Origin: Cypionkella aquatica
GTDB taxonomy: Bacteria; Pseudomonadota; Alphaproteobacteria; Rhodobacterales; Rhodobacteraceae
Length of the DNA stretch: 64,000 bases
NCBI RefSeq assembly: GCF_030161095.1
Contig: NZ_BSPP01000011.1
Span: forward strand, 248,001-312,000
Direction: 5' to 3'
Below are positions 1 through 7,765 of this stretch, one piece after another. A program made the translations under genes and the position numbers. Every line of letters starts with the position of its first letter. Positions within the stretch are counted from its first letter, which is position 1. Under the pieces are notes generated by a model that saw only the letters and a program-made list of their open reading frames with translations, was not told where the DNA came from and searched no databases.

Positions 1-1
1 C

Positions 2-994
2 GCCGACGTGCGCGCGGTGATGGATGAGATGGGCAAGGCGATGATGGGCACCGGCGAAGCCACCGGCGACAACCGCGCCGTGGAAGCTGCCGAGAAAGCC
101 ATCGCCAACCCGCTGCTGGATGAAATCAGCCTGCACGGTGCCAAGGGTGTGTTGATCAACATCACCGGCGGCTATGATTTGACGCTGTTTGAACTGGACG
201 AAGCTGCCAATATCATCCGCGAAAAGGTTGATCCTGACGCGAATATCATCGTGGGGTCTACCTTGGACACCTCGATGGAAGGCACTCTGCGGGTTTCCGT
301 GGTCGCCACTGGTATCGACGTTGGCCAGAACCGCGCCGAAATGCCAGCCACCCGCCGCTCGATGGCGGAACCGCTGAAGCCGACCGCGCCTGCACCAGAG
401 CCGCGTCAGGCGATTGCCCCGGCACCCGCGCCTGTGCAGCAGCCTGCTCCGGTCATGCAGCAGCAAGCTCCAGCGCAAGATCTGTTCCAGTCGCATCAGC
501 CCAGCTTTCATGATCACGCTGAAGAGATGATGGAAGAAGAAATGCCAGCGCCCGCCTATCGCCCGGCAGCGCAGGCTCCGGTGCAACAACCGCGCGCGGC
601 AGCCCCGGCACCGTTGTCGTTGGATGCAGATGCGGGCAGCTTTGTCGCACCGCGCCCACGTTCGGCTGGCACACCATCGCCCGAGGCTTTGGCGCGCCTG
701 CAAGCTGCCGTGTCGAAATCGCCGTCGCAAGCTGGTGCGCCGCGTCAGCCGATGCAGCAACCGCAACAGCGGATGGCTGCCCCGGCCCCGGCGGCGAAAC
801 CGGCCGAGCGCCCGCGCTTTGGCATCGGCAACCTGATCAACCGCATGGCCGGTGGTGGTGCCGAACAAGCGCCGGAACGTCAGCAAACCGCGCGCCAGCA
901 GCCGCCCGTCACCGCCTATGATGACGAGCAAGAATTGTCTGCAGATCAAGAGCGGATTGAAATTCCGGCCTTCTTGCGTCGTCAAGCCAACTGA
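2..994 (+). CDS. ftsZ: Cell division protein FtsZ, 3' part
   Basis: C-terminal about 330 codons of the tubulin-like GTPase that forms the cytokinetic ring; the start lies before the window. The first visible residues ([20 protein letters not shown]) align with the FtsZ C-terminal subdomain, followed by the VVATGI strand. After about residue 120 comes a long low-complexity linker rich in Pro, Ala and Gln, as is usual in alphaproteobacteria. The protein ends in the conserved C-terminal peptide [11 protein letters not shown], which binds FtsA and ZipA-type partners. It is followed by a strong terminator and by lpxC, the classical end of the division and cell wall cluster. The identity is secure; only the 5' boundary is an artefact of the window. 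Confidence 0.97.
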   Translation, partial: ADVRAVMDEMGKAMMGTGEATGDNRAVEAAEKAIANPLLDEISLHGAKGVLINITGGYDLTLFELDEAANIIREKVDPDANIIVGSTLDTSMEGTLRVSVVATGIDVGQNRAEMPATRRSMAEPLKPTAPAPEPRQAIAPAPAPVQQPAPVMQQQAPAQDLFQSHQPSFHDHAEEMMEEEMPAPAYRPAAQAPVQQPRAAAPAPLSLDADAGSFVAPRPRSAGTPSPEALARLQAAVSKSPSQAGAPRQPMQQPQQRMAAPAPAAKPAERPRFGIGNLINRMAGGGAEQAPERQQTARQQPPVTAYDDEQELSADQERIEIPAFLRRQAN

Positions 995-1030
995 GTCGGG
1001 CTGGCACAGTCTGACATATATCGGTAACAG

Positions 1031-1053
1031 GCCCGGATTTGTCCGGGCCTTTT
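1031..1053 (+). terminator. Rho-independent terminator of ftsZ
   Basis: A 7-bp perfect stem GCCCGGA/TCCGGGC with a TTTG loop is followed by cttttgcctttt. It ends the ftsZ transcript and separates it from lpxC. Confidence 0.85.
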
Positions 1054-1114
1054 GCCTTTTATATCAATGCATTATGCCGTTAATTTCCTGTTACACTCCG
1101 TTACAAACTGTGAG

Positions 1115-1143
1115 TTGAGATAACACCCCATCAGACTTAGGTA
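1115..1143 (+). promoter_or_regulatory. Candidate sigma-70 promoter of lpxC
   Basis: TTGAGA, 17 nt, then TAGGTA lies about 50 nt upstream of the lpxC start and just after the ftsZ terminator, where a new promoter is needed. The match is by eye and the -10 is weak. Confidence 0.3.
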
Positions 1144-1192
1144 ATCTTGCGGCCCCAACTATGGCCAAAGAGGTAACGTTCGGAGAAGTCTG

Positions 1193-2110
1193 TTGCAAAA
1201 CACGCTCAAAACCACGGCTGTCTTTACCGGCTTCGGGTTGCACTCGGGTGCTGCCGTCACGATGAAGGTGCATCCGGCGGCGGCGGGCCACGGCATCTGG
1301 TTCAAACGCTCGGATGTTTCTGGTGATGCGATGATCCCGGCGCGTTGGGATGCGGTTGTTCCGTCAAAGCTTTGCACGTTGGTCGCCAATGCAGCGGGCG
1401 CTTCGGTCTCGACCATTGAACATGTGATGGCGGCCCTTGCAGGCTCGGCGATCCACAATGCGTTGATTGAAATTGATGGGCCGGAAGTGCCGATTTTGGA
1501 CGGCTCGGCGGCGCTGTTTGTCGAAGGTTTCCTCAACGCAGGCATCGCGGCGCAAGCAGCCCCGGTGGTGGCGATCCGTATTCTGCGCCGCGTCGAAGTG
1601 CGCGACGGTGCCGCTTTTGCGCGGTTGGAGCCGTCGGATATGCTGGAAATCGACTTCAAGATTGATTTTGAGGATGCGGCCATCGGCCAGCAATCCAAGG
1701 TGCTGAACATGTCAAACGGCGCGTTTGTGCGCGAGTTGTCGGACAGCCGCACCTTTTGCCGCAACGCCGATGTGATCGCGATGCAGGCGCGCGGCTTGGC
1801 TTTGGGTGGCACGCTGGAAAATGCCGTGGTGTTTGACGGCGCAGAAGTGCTGTCGCCGGGCGGTTTGCGCCATTCTGACGAACCTGTGCGCCACAAGATG
1901 CTCGATGCCGTGGGCGATCTGGCTTTGGCCGGCGCGCCGATCCTTGGCCGCTACATTGGCGAGCGGGCAGGTCATGCGATGACGAACCGTCTGTTGCGCG
2001 CGCTTTTCGCAACGCCGGGTGCGTGGATGTTGCAAGATTGTGAAGGCCTTGCGGGCGGAAAGCTGCCCGGCGTTGGTGTTCATCGGGGTGATCTGCCTTT
2101 GCGCAGCTAA
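1193..2110 (+). CDS. lpxC: UDP-3-O-acyl-N-acetylglucosamine deacetylase
   Basis: Zinc amidase that removes the acetyl group from UDP-3-O-acyl-GlcNAc, the committed step of lipid A synthesis in the cytoplasm. The 305-residue product has the family's usual length. Visible landmarks are GFGLHSG near residue 15, STIEHVMAAL with zinc ligand His77, the RHKMLDAVGDL segment with zinc ligands His234 and Asp238, and the general-acid histidine in GHAMTN (His261). The start is TTG: a good ribosome site GGAGAAG sits 4 nt before it, while the nearby upstream ATG at 1161 is in another frame. It has its own promoter region after the ftsZ terminator and is followed by bamD on the same strand after 125 nt. Confidence 0.96.
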   Translation: MQNTLKTTAVFTGFGLHSGAAVTMKVHPAAAGHGIWFKRSDVSGDAMIPARWDAVVPSKLCTLVANAAGASVSTIEHVMAALAGSAIHNALIEIDGPEVPILDGSAALFVEGFLNAGIAAQAAPVVAIRILRRVEVRDGAAFARLEPSDMLEIDFKIDFEDAAIGQQSKVLNMSNGAFVRELSDSRTFCRNADVIAMQARGLALGGTLENAVVFDGAEVLSPGGLRHSDEPVRHKMLDAVGDLALAGAPILGRYIGERAGHAMTNRLLRALFATPGAWMLQDCEGLAGGKLPGVGVHRGDLPLRS

Positions 2111-2235
2111 AACCATCCAAGAAAGCGCGAAAGCCGTTTTGCGCCTGCGATTTTTCTGTGCTACGAGAGGCGAAAGCGCGGTGAACATGGCCCCGACTAT
2201 GGGGCCTTCGGCGCGGCAAGTGGGGTAGGCGGAAG

Positions 2236-3090
2236 ATGGCAGGCGGACAGTCGGGCAAAGCTCTGCGGATGCTGGGTATGGTGGTGCTTGTGGCCAGCTT
2301 GGCCGCGTGCTCTGCGAAAAAGCAGAATGATACCGAGGCTTTATCGGATCTGACCGCCGAGCAGCTGTATAAGCGCGGCGAACTTGCGTTGCAAAACCGC
2401 AAGGGCAAGAACGAAGACGCTTTGGCGGATTTTCAGGCGGTTGAGCAGCTTTACCCCTATTCCGAATGGGCCAAACGCGCGCTGATCATGCAGGCGTTCA
2501 CCGAACATAAGAACAAAAAATACGAAGAAGCCCGCATCGCGGCGCAGCGCTACCTTGATTTTTACCCCGGCGACGAAGATGCGGCCTATGCCTCTTACCT
2601 GCTTGCGTTGTCCTATTACGATCAGGTCGACGAAGTTGGCCGCGATCAGGGCCTGACCTATCAGGCGCTGCAGGCGCTGCGTGTGGTGATCGAGCAATAT
2701 CCCGACAGCGAATATGCGCGTTCTGCGACGCTGAAATTCGACCTCGCCTTCGACCATCTTGCGGCCAAGGATATGGAGATCGGGCGCTATTACCTTAAAC
2801 GCGGCAATTACACTGCGGCGATCAACCGATTCCGCTCGGTTGTCCAGGATTTCCAGACGACGACCCATACCGCCGAAGCTCTGCACCGCTTGGTCGAGGC
2901 CTACCTTGCACTAGGTCTGACCGATGAGGCGCAAACCGCCGGGGCGATTCTGGGGTATAACTACCAGTCCTCGCCGTTCTATCAGGACAGCTTCAATTTG
3001 CTGAAAAAGCAGGGTCTGGCACCAGAGGCCAAAGGCACCAGCTGGCTTTCGCAAATCTACCGCCAGACGATCAAAGGCGAATGGCTGTGA
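2236..3090 (+). CDS. bamD: Outer membrane assembly lipoprotein BamD
   Basis: Lipoprotein partner of BamA in the machine that inserts beta-barrel proteins into the outer membrane. The N terminus carries a signal peptide with a lipobox LAAC near residue 25, the acylated cysteine being in AACSAKK. The remainder is a chain of TPR-like helices (for example AEQLYKRGELALQNRKGKNE and the YYLKRGNYTAAINRF repeat), about 284 residues as expected. It sits between lpxC and recN, a common order in Rhodobacteraceae. The 125 nt before it contain no other recognisable gene. Confidence 0.95.
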   Translation: MAGGQSGKALRMLGMVVLVASLAACSAKKQNDTEALSDLTAEQLYKRGELALQNRKGKNEDALADFQAVEQLYPYSEWAKRALIMQAFTEHKNKKYEEARIAAQRYLDFYPGDEDAAYASYLLALSYYDQVDEVGRDQGLTYQALQALRVVIEQYPDSEYARSATLKFDLAFDHLAAKDMEIGRYYLKRGNYTAAINRFRSVVQDFQTTTHTAEALHRLVEAYLALGLTDEAQTAGAILGYNYQSSPFYQDSFNLLKKQGLAPEAKGTSWLSQIYRQTIKGEWL

Positions 3091-3132
3091 TCCCGCAGCG
3101 CTGCGGCGCTGCGGCTGGCATAGGGCAAAGCG

Positions 3133-4770
3133 ATGCTGCGCACACTTGATATCCGCGATGTGCTGATCATTGATCGGCTTACCTTGGAATTTGCTCCGGG
3201 CCTGAACGTGCTGACCGGGGAAACCGGGGCGGGCAAGTCGATTTTGCTCGATGCCTTGGGCTTTGTGTTGGGCTGGCGCGGTCGGGCTGAATTGGTCAGG
3301 GCAGGGGCTGCGCAGGGCGAAGTGGTGGCCGAATTTGATCTGCCGCCCGGCCATGCCGCCCGCGCCGTGCTGCTTGAGGCGGGCTTTGACGACCCCGAGG
3401 AATTGATCCTGCGCCGCGTCAACACCGCTGATGGCCGCAAGACCGCCTATATCAACGATCGACGCGTCTCGACCGAAGTTCTGCGCGATTTGTCCGATAC
3501 GCTGGTGGAACTTCACGGCCAGCACGACGACCGTGGCCTGTTGAACCCGCGCGGTCATCGCAATCTGCTGGATGCCTTCGCCGGGCTTGACCTGACAGCG
3601 GTGCGCAGCGCCTGGCGCGGTCAGGCGCAGGCGCGCGAGGCTTTGACCACCGCCCGCACCGCATTGACGCGGGCGCAGGTTGAGGAAGACTTCCTGCGCC
3701 ATGCCGTTGCCGAGTTGGACAAGCTGAACCCCGAACCCGGCGAGGAAGCCAGTCTGGACACCCGCCGCCGCGCCATGCAGGCGGCCGAGCGGATCCGCTC
3801 GGATGTCCAGCGTGCCCATGCAGCCTTGGGAGAGGGCGCCGAGAACGCCATCAGTGACGCGATGCGCTGGCTGGGGGGCGCCGCTGACAAGGCCGAGGGG
3901 CGGCTGGATGGCGCACTTGCTGCCTTGGGCCGGGTGTTGGTTGAATTGGGCGAAGCGCAAGACGGCATCGAAGACTGCCTGCGCGGCCTTGATTTCCGCC
4001 CCGGTGATCTGGAACAGCTGGAAGAACGCCTGTTCGCCATCCGGGCCATGGCGCGCAAGCACAGCGTGCTGGCCGACGATCTCGGCAGTTTCGCCGAAAA
4101 CGCCCGCGCACGCCTTGCCGCGATTGATGGCGGTGCGGCTGGGCTTACCAAGCTGGAAAAAGCGCAGGCCGAGGCAGAACTTGCCTATCAACGTGAGGCG
4201 ATGGCTTTGTCGAAAGCCCGCAAAGCTGCAGCAATTCGGCTAGACCGGGCCATGGCCGCCGAACTCGCGCCGCTCAAGATGGAACGCGCGGTGTTCACCA
4301 CCGCAGTCTCAAACGGCGATCCGGGGCCGGATGGGCTGGATGCGGTGCAATTCACCGTCGCCACCAACCCGGGCGCGCCCGCGGGTGCGTTGAACAAGAT
4401 CGCCTCAGGCGGCGAGTTGTCGCGGTTTTTGCTGGCGCTGAAGGTTTGTCTGACTGCCAACACCCCCGGCCTTACGATGATCTTCGATGAGATTGACCGC
4501 GGTGTGGGCGGCGCTACCGCCGATGCAGTGGGGCGGCGGCTGAAGGCATTGGCCAGCACAGCGCAAGTGCTGGTCGTGACCCATAGCCCGCAGGTGGCAG
4601 CCTTGGGTGGCCATCATTGGCGTGTGGAAAAACGTGTCACAAAGGGCCAGACCCTGTCGACCGTGGTGCCGCTGGCCCCTGATGCGCGTATAGAGGAAAT
4701 TGCGCGGATGCTGGCTGGTGACCGCGTGACCGAGGCCGCCCGAGACGCCGCACGCGCGTTGTTGGATTAG
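3133..4770 (+). CDS. recN: DNA repair protein RecN
   Basis: SMC-like ATPase that holds broken DNA ends during double-strand break repair. The N-terminal half has the Walker A motif GETGAGKS near residue 35, the middle is coiled-coil-forming (roughly 160-370), and the C-terminal half has the ABC signature ASGGELSR and Walker B FDEIDRGVGG followed by the H-loop THSPQVAA. The length of 545 residues is typical. It lies 42 nt after bamD and is probably cotranscribed. RecN genes are often under SOS control, but no GTTC-N7-GTTC box is visible in the short gap before it. Confidence 0.95.
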   Translation: MLRTLDIRDVLIIDRLTLEFAPGLNVLTGETGAGKSILLDALGFVLGWRGRAELVRAGAAQGEVVAEFDLPPGHAARAVLLEAGFDDPEELILRRVNTADGRKTAYINDRRVSTEVLRDLSDTLVELHGQHDDRGLLNPRGHRNLLDAFAGLDLTAVRSAWRGQAQAREALTTARTALTRAQVEEDFLRHAVAELDKLNPEPGEEASLDTRRRAMQAAERIRSDVQRAHAALGEGAENAISDAMRWLGGAADKAEGRLDGALAALGRVLVELGEAQDGIEDCLRGLDFRPGDLEQLEERLFAIRAMARKHSVLADDLGSFAENARARLAAIDGGAAGLTKLEKAQAEAELAYQREAMALSKARKAAAIRLDRAMAAELAPLKMERAVFTTAVSNGDPGPDGLDAVQFTVATNPGAPAGALNKIASGGELSRFLLALKVCLTANTPGLTMIFDEIDRGVGGATADAVGRRLKALASTAQVLVVTHSPQVAALGGHHWRVEKRVTKGQTLSTVVPLAPDARIEEIARMLAGDRVTEAARDAARALLD

Positions 4771-4789
4771 AACATCATCGCGCGTGGCC

Positions 4790-4831
4790 GCAATTCGCGC
4801 GAATTGCGTGTCGGATTTCTGCGCAGAAATC
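4790..4831. repeat. Double-hairpin intergenic repeat, copy A
   Basis: Two perfect 18-nt palindromes stand side by side: GCAATTCGCGCGAATTGC (4790-4807) and GATTTCTGCGCAGAAATC (4814-4831), joined by gtgtcg. It lies between the converging recN and DUF1638 genes. It belongs to a family of four copies in this window; this copy is in the opposite orientation to the other three. Confidence 0.75.
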
Positions 4832-4834
4832 GCT

Positions 4835-5473
4835 CTAGCCTGCCGCTTGCGCCATCACCACAGCCAGATCGCCATAGCCGGTAAACCGCCGCTCATAGGC
4901 CAGACCCAGACGCCGGGCGCAATCCTCGGCCTTGGCATCCAAGGCGGTATCATTGGTTTGCGCCTGATACACCAACTTGGTGTAATTGCCGAAATACATG
5001 TCGCGCAACTGCGGATGCCGGTCCAACCCCATCGGGCGCCAGACAAAAGCATCGAACTGCCGCACCAGAAAATCAGTGAGGTAAAAGGCGGTGAACTCGT
5101 CAGGGTGGGCGGCGAAAGCGGCGTTGCCTTCAAAAAACGAATAACAATGCGGGCCTTCGATCATCTCAACGCCCAGTTCTTTGCACTTTTCCAACAACTG
5201 CCCGCCAGTGCCGCAATCGGCATACAAAACGAAGATGCTGTCATACTCGGCCCGGTGGGCAGCCACTGCTTTGGCCACAGCTTCGGTGATCCGGTCAGGA
5301 TAAAGATGCAGATTGGCGGGTAGGCATTGCAGATCCAGATGCTGCCATTGGTTTGCCCGCTTCAGCGCCAGCACCTCATGCGCCAGCGCCCCGCAGGCAA
5401 TCAGCAGCACCCGTCCCTGATGTGAAGGGGCCAAGCCTTCAGTTGTCAGCACATCGTCGTCGATCAGTGCCAT
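4835..5473 (-). CDS. DUF1638 family protein, likely corrinoid/methionine accessory
   Basis: Soluble protein of the DUF1638 family, 212 residues from the ATG at 5473. It shows the family's conserved core: VLLIACGALAHEV near the N terminus, FVLYADCGTGG in the middle, and GPHCYSFFEGN. Its genes are repeatedly found next to corrinoid proteins and methyltransferases, and here it lies downstream of the corrinoid gene. I recall genetic work linking it to methionine synthesis in bacteria with a split MetH, so a role in charging or reactivating the cobalamin is plausible, but the biochemical function is inferred. The ATG overlaps the stop of the preceding small gene by 10 nt, suggesting translational coupling; a GTG at 5503 is an alternative start. 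Confidence 0.8.
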   Translation of the reverse strand: MALIDDDVLTTEGLAPSHQGRVLLIACGALAHEVLALKRANQWQHLDLQCLPANLHLYPDRITEAVAKAVAAHRAEYDSIFVLYADCGTGGQLLEKCKELGVEMIEGPHCYSFFEGNAAFAAHPDEFTAFYLTDFLVRQFDAFVWRPMGLDRHPQLRDMYFGNYTKLVYQAQTNDTALDAKAEDCARRLGLAYERRFTGYGDLAVVMAQAAG

Positions 5474-5619
5474 TTCAGCGTGCGCACGAACAAAGCAAAG
5501 CACAAAGCCAGCAGGCCAAGCCAGACGAATGACAGACCAGCGGCATGCACCACTGCGACAGAGGCTCCGGCAGCAAGCACGACCCCGATGATCAGGCTTA
5601 GGAAGGTTGGCAGCGGCAT
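5464..5619 (-). CDS. Small two-helix membrane protein, 51 aa
   Basis: An ORF of 51 codons reads MPLPTFLSLIIGVVLAAG and so on, with two hydrophobic segments (about residues 5-25 and 30-46) and a short basic tail ending VRTLKWH. It has one of the best ribosome sites in the area, AAAAGGAG, spaced about 7 nt before the ATG. Its stop codon overlaps the ATG of the DUF1638 gene (ATGGCACTGA), so the two are almost certainly translated together. No family is recognised. A small membrane protein coupled to a corrinoid accessory protein could be a localisation partner or part of cobalamin handling, but that is speculation. Confidence 0.65.
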   Translation of the reverse strand: MPLPTFLSLIIGVVLAAGASVAVVHAAGLSFVWLGLLALCFALFVRTLKWH

Positions 5620-5655
5620 GGCATGCTCCTTTTATCTTCCCTCAAGGTGGCAATT

Positions 5656-5683
5656 AAAAAGCCCCGGGGCAAGACCCCGAGGC
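5656..5683 (-). terminator. Terminator after the corrinoid protein gene
   Basis: Read on the minus strand, GCCTCGGGG-tcttg-CCCCGGGGC forms a 9-bp stem (one G-T pair) followed by TTTTT. It should end most transcripts from the corrinoid gene before the small membrane protein gene. Confidence 0.85.
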
Positions 5684-5728
5684 TTTCACATTAGCATTAG
5701 GCCAGTTCTAGCCGCTCATTTGGCAGTG

Positions 5729-6424
5729 TTAGGCGTTCAGCTGGTTGTGCTTGCGCAACACCAAAGCTTTCGCGGTTTCCACAGCCACAGCCGCGTCGCG
5801 GCAATAGGCATCCGCGCCAATGGCCTTGCCGAATTCTTCGTTCAACGGCGCACCGCCGACCAGAACGATATAGTCCTCGCGCATGCCCTTTTCCTTCATC
5901 GTGTCGATCACGACTTTCATATAGGGCATCGTGGTGGTCAGCAGCGCTGACATGCCAAGGATATCGGGCTTTTCCTGCTCCAGCGCTTCCAGATACTTCT
6001 CAACCGAGTTGTTGATGCCCAGATCGCGCACTTCAAAGCCTGCGCCTTCCATCATCATGCCGACAAGGTTCTTGCCGATGTCATGTATGTCGCCCTTGAC
6101 GGTGCCAATCACCATCTTGCCCATGCGCGGTGCGCCGGTGGCGATCAGCAGCGGTTTGAGGATGAACATGCCACCCTTCATCGCATTGGCGGCCAGCAGC
6201 ACTTCTGGCACGAACAAGATGCCGTCGCGGAAGTCTGCGCCCACGATGGTCATGCCCGCAACAAGCGCCTTGGTCAGCACGTCGTAGGGTGCCCAACCGC
6301 GCTCGATCAGGATGTTGACGCCATCCTCGATCTCTTCCTTCAGGCCATCATAGAGATCGTCGTGCATTTGCAGCACAAGTTCATCGTCGGAAAGATCAGC
6401 AAGGATGATTTCGTCTTCGGCCAT
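5729..6424 (-). CDS. Corrinoid (cobalamin-binding) protein of a split methionine synthase
   Basis: Carries the methyl group on cobalamin between separate methyltransferase polypeptides. The 231 residues split into an N-terminal helical cap domain (about 1-95, EDGVNILIERGWAPYDVLTK) and a Rossmann B12-binding domain with the signature GDIHDIGKN, where His114 is the lower cobalt ligand (DxHxxG), then GMSALLTTTMPYMK and the GGAP loop. The start at 6424 is set by AAGGAGT just upstream; longer readings lack a ribosome site. The homocysteine-side enzyme is encoded at 7766-8782, and a DUF1638 gene lies downstream. In Rhodobacterales MetH is known to be divided among polypeptides, so this is the probable B12 module; a role with another methyl donor cannot be excluded from sequence. 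Confidence 0.85.
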   Translation of the reverse strand: MAEDEIILADLSDDELVLQMHDDLYDGLKEEIEDGVNILIERGWAPYDVLTKALVAGMTIVGADFRDGILFVPEVLLAANAMKGGMFILKPLLIATGAPRMGKMVIGTVKGDIHDIGKNLVGMMMEGAGFEVRDLGINNSVEKYLEALEQEKPDILGMSALLTTTMPYMKVVIDTMKEKGMREDYIVLVGGAPLNEEFGKAIGADAYCRDAAVAVETAKALVLRKHNQLNA

Positions 6425-6549
6425 CTGGGAACTCCTTGGGCGGTTGTTTGTGTGATGCTGCCAAAGTGAGCACGACACTATACGAATAGCGACATACGCC
6501 AACAGAAAGCCGACTTAAAGCGACGGCTGGCACGAAAATGCTTGGATAT

Positions 6550-6564
6550 GTTCTCTATATGTTC
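6550..6564 (+). promoter_or_regulatory. LexA (SOS) box
   Basis: GTTCTCTATATGTTC is an exact match to GTTC-N7-GTTC, the direct-repeat SOS box of alphaproteobacteria. It ends 12 nt before the ATG of the radical-SAM gene, so bound LexA would block transcription or its promoter. Confidence 0.7.
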
Positions 6565-6576
6565 TAGTTTTGCGCG

Positions 6577-7662
6577 ATGGAGAAACCGATCAGCACAATC
6601 ATGCCGGGGGTGCGGCCTCGCGGGCGCGGTGCCTTGGGCAATGCGGTGGGGCGGTTTGAAGGCAACGCGCGCGAGGCGTTCGAGGATGGCTGGCAGCCGC
6701 ACGAGGACCGGGTGTTGCGCACCGAAGTTCGTCTGGAAGTGCCGCGTTCTGCAATCAGCTACAGCACGTCGCCCGACCTGCCGTTTGACCGCTCGATCAA
6801 CCCGTATCGCGGCTGCGAACATGGCTGCATCTATTGCTTTGCCCGCCCCAGCCATGCGTTTCTCAATATGTCGCCGGGGTTGGATTTTGAAACCAAACTG
6901 ATCGCGCGACCTGGCATCGGCGCGGTGCTGGAGCGCGAGTTGCGGGCGAAATCCTACAAGGTGGCGGTGATGGCCCTCGGCACCAACACCGACCCCTACC
7001 AACCGATAGAGGCCGAATATGGCGTGATGCGTGAGGTGCTGGACGTATTGCGCGCCTTCAACCATCCGGTGGCGATCACCACCAAAGGCACGTTGATCGA
7101 GCGTGACATTGATCTTCTGGCCGATATGGCTGCGCAGGGCCTGTGTCGCGTCGGCATTTCGGTGACAACTCTGGACGCCGATCTGTCGCGCAAGATGGAA
7201 CCGCGCGCCGCCAGCCCCAAGCGACGTTTGCAGGTGATCCGGCGGCTGGCTGATGCGGGTATTCCGGTGCGGGCAATGATCTCGCCGATGATCCCCGGCC
7301 TGACCGACCACGAATTAGAGCCGATCATGGCCGCAGCCCGCGACGCCGGGGCAACGGCGGCCAGCTACATCGCTTTGCGGCTGCCACGCGAGGTGTCGCA
7401 GCTGTTTCAGGATTGGCTGGCCGAACATGTGCCGGGGCAGGCGGCCAAGGTGATGGGCCGGGTGCGGCAGCTGCATGGGGGTATGGACTACGATCCCGCT
7501 TTCGGAAAACGCATGCGCGGCGACGGGCCTTGGGCCGATCTGATGGCGCGGCGGTTTCGCGTGGCAGTGGATCGGTTGGGGCTGGCGGTGAAATTGCCGC
7601 CGATGCGCTGTGATCTGTTTGCGCCACCTGCGCGGGCGGGCGATCAGATGACGTTGTTCTGA
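6577..7662 (+). CDS. PA0069-family radical SAM protein, LexA box upstream
   Basis: Radical S-adenosylmethionine enzyme of 361 residues, related to the spore photoproduct lyase-like group often called the PA0069 family. The [4Fe-4S] cluster motif is RGCEHGCIYCF with Cys80, Cys84 and Cys87 (CxxxCxxC), and the preceding SINPYRG is typical of this family. The C-terminal part has GLTDHELEPI and ends in DQMTLF. The substrate is not established. The exact LexA box 12 nt upstream suggests induction by DNA damage and therefore a role in repair. It stands alone on its strand, between the two halves of the split methionine synthase, which are on the opposite strand. Confidence 0.88.
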   Translation: MEKPISTIMPGVRPRGRGALGNAVGRFEGNAREAFEDGWQPHEDRVLRTEVRLEVPRSAISYSTSPDLPFDRSINPYRGCEHGCIYCFARPSHAFLNMSPGLDFETKLIARPGIGAVLERELRAKSYKVAVMALGTNTDPYQPIEAEYGVMREVLDVLRAFNHPVAITTKGTLIERDIDLLADMAAQGLCRVGISVTTLDADLSRKMEPRAASPKRRLQVIRRLADAGIPVRAMISPMIPGLTDHELEPIMAAARDAGATAASYIALRLPREVSQLFQDWLAEHVPGQAAKVMGRVRQLHGGMDYDPAFGKRMRGDGPWADLMARRFRVAVDRLGLAVKLPPMRCDLFAPPARAGDQMTLF

Positions 7663-7677
7663 ACCGGAACACGCACC

Positions 7678-7740
7678 CGATTTCCGACGCGGAAATCGTG
7701 CCGGAATTTCTCAAATTCCGGGGCGCTTGGGTCAAGCGCC
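7678..7740. repeat. Double-hairpin intergenic repeat, copy B, with extra stem
   Basis: A first stem CGATTTCC/GGAAATCG (7678-7698), then tg, then a second stem CCGGAATTT/AAATTCCGG (7701-7721), immediately followed by an 8-bp hairpin GGCGCTTG/CAAGCGCC (7722-7740). It fills the gap between two converging genes and could act as a bidirectional terminator or REP-like element. Confidence 0.75.
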
Positions 7741-7765
7741 CCGCAACAGTTCACGCCGCCAATGC

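Noticed and set aside
2911-4191. 426-codon frame antisense to bamD and recN
   Set aside because: Shadow of recN with low-complexity composition and no start signal.
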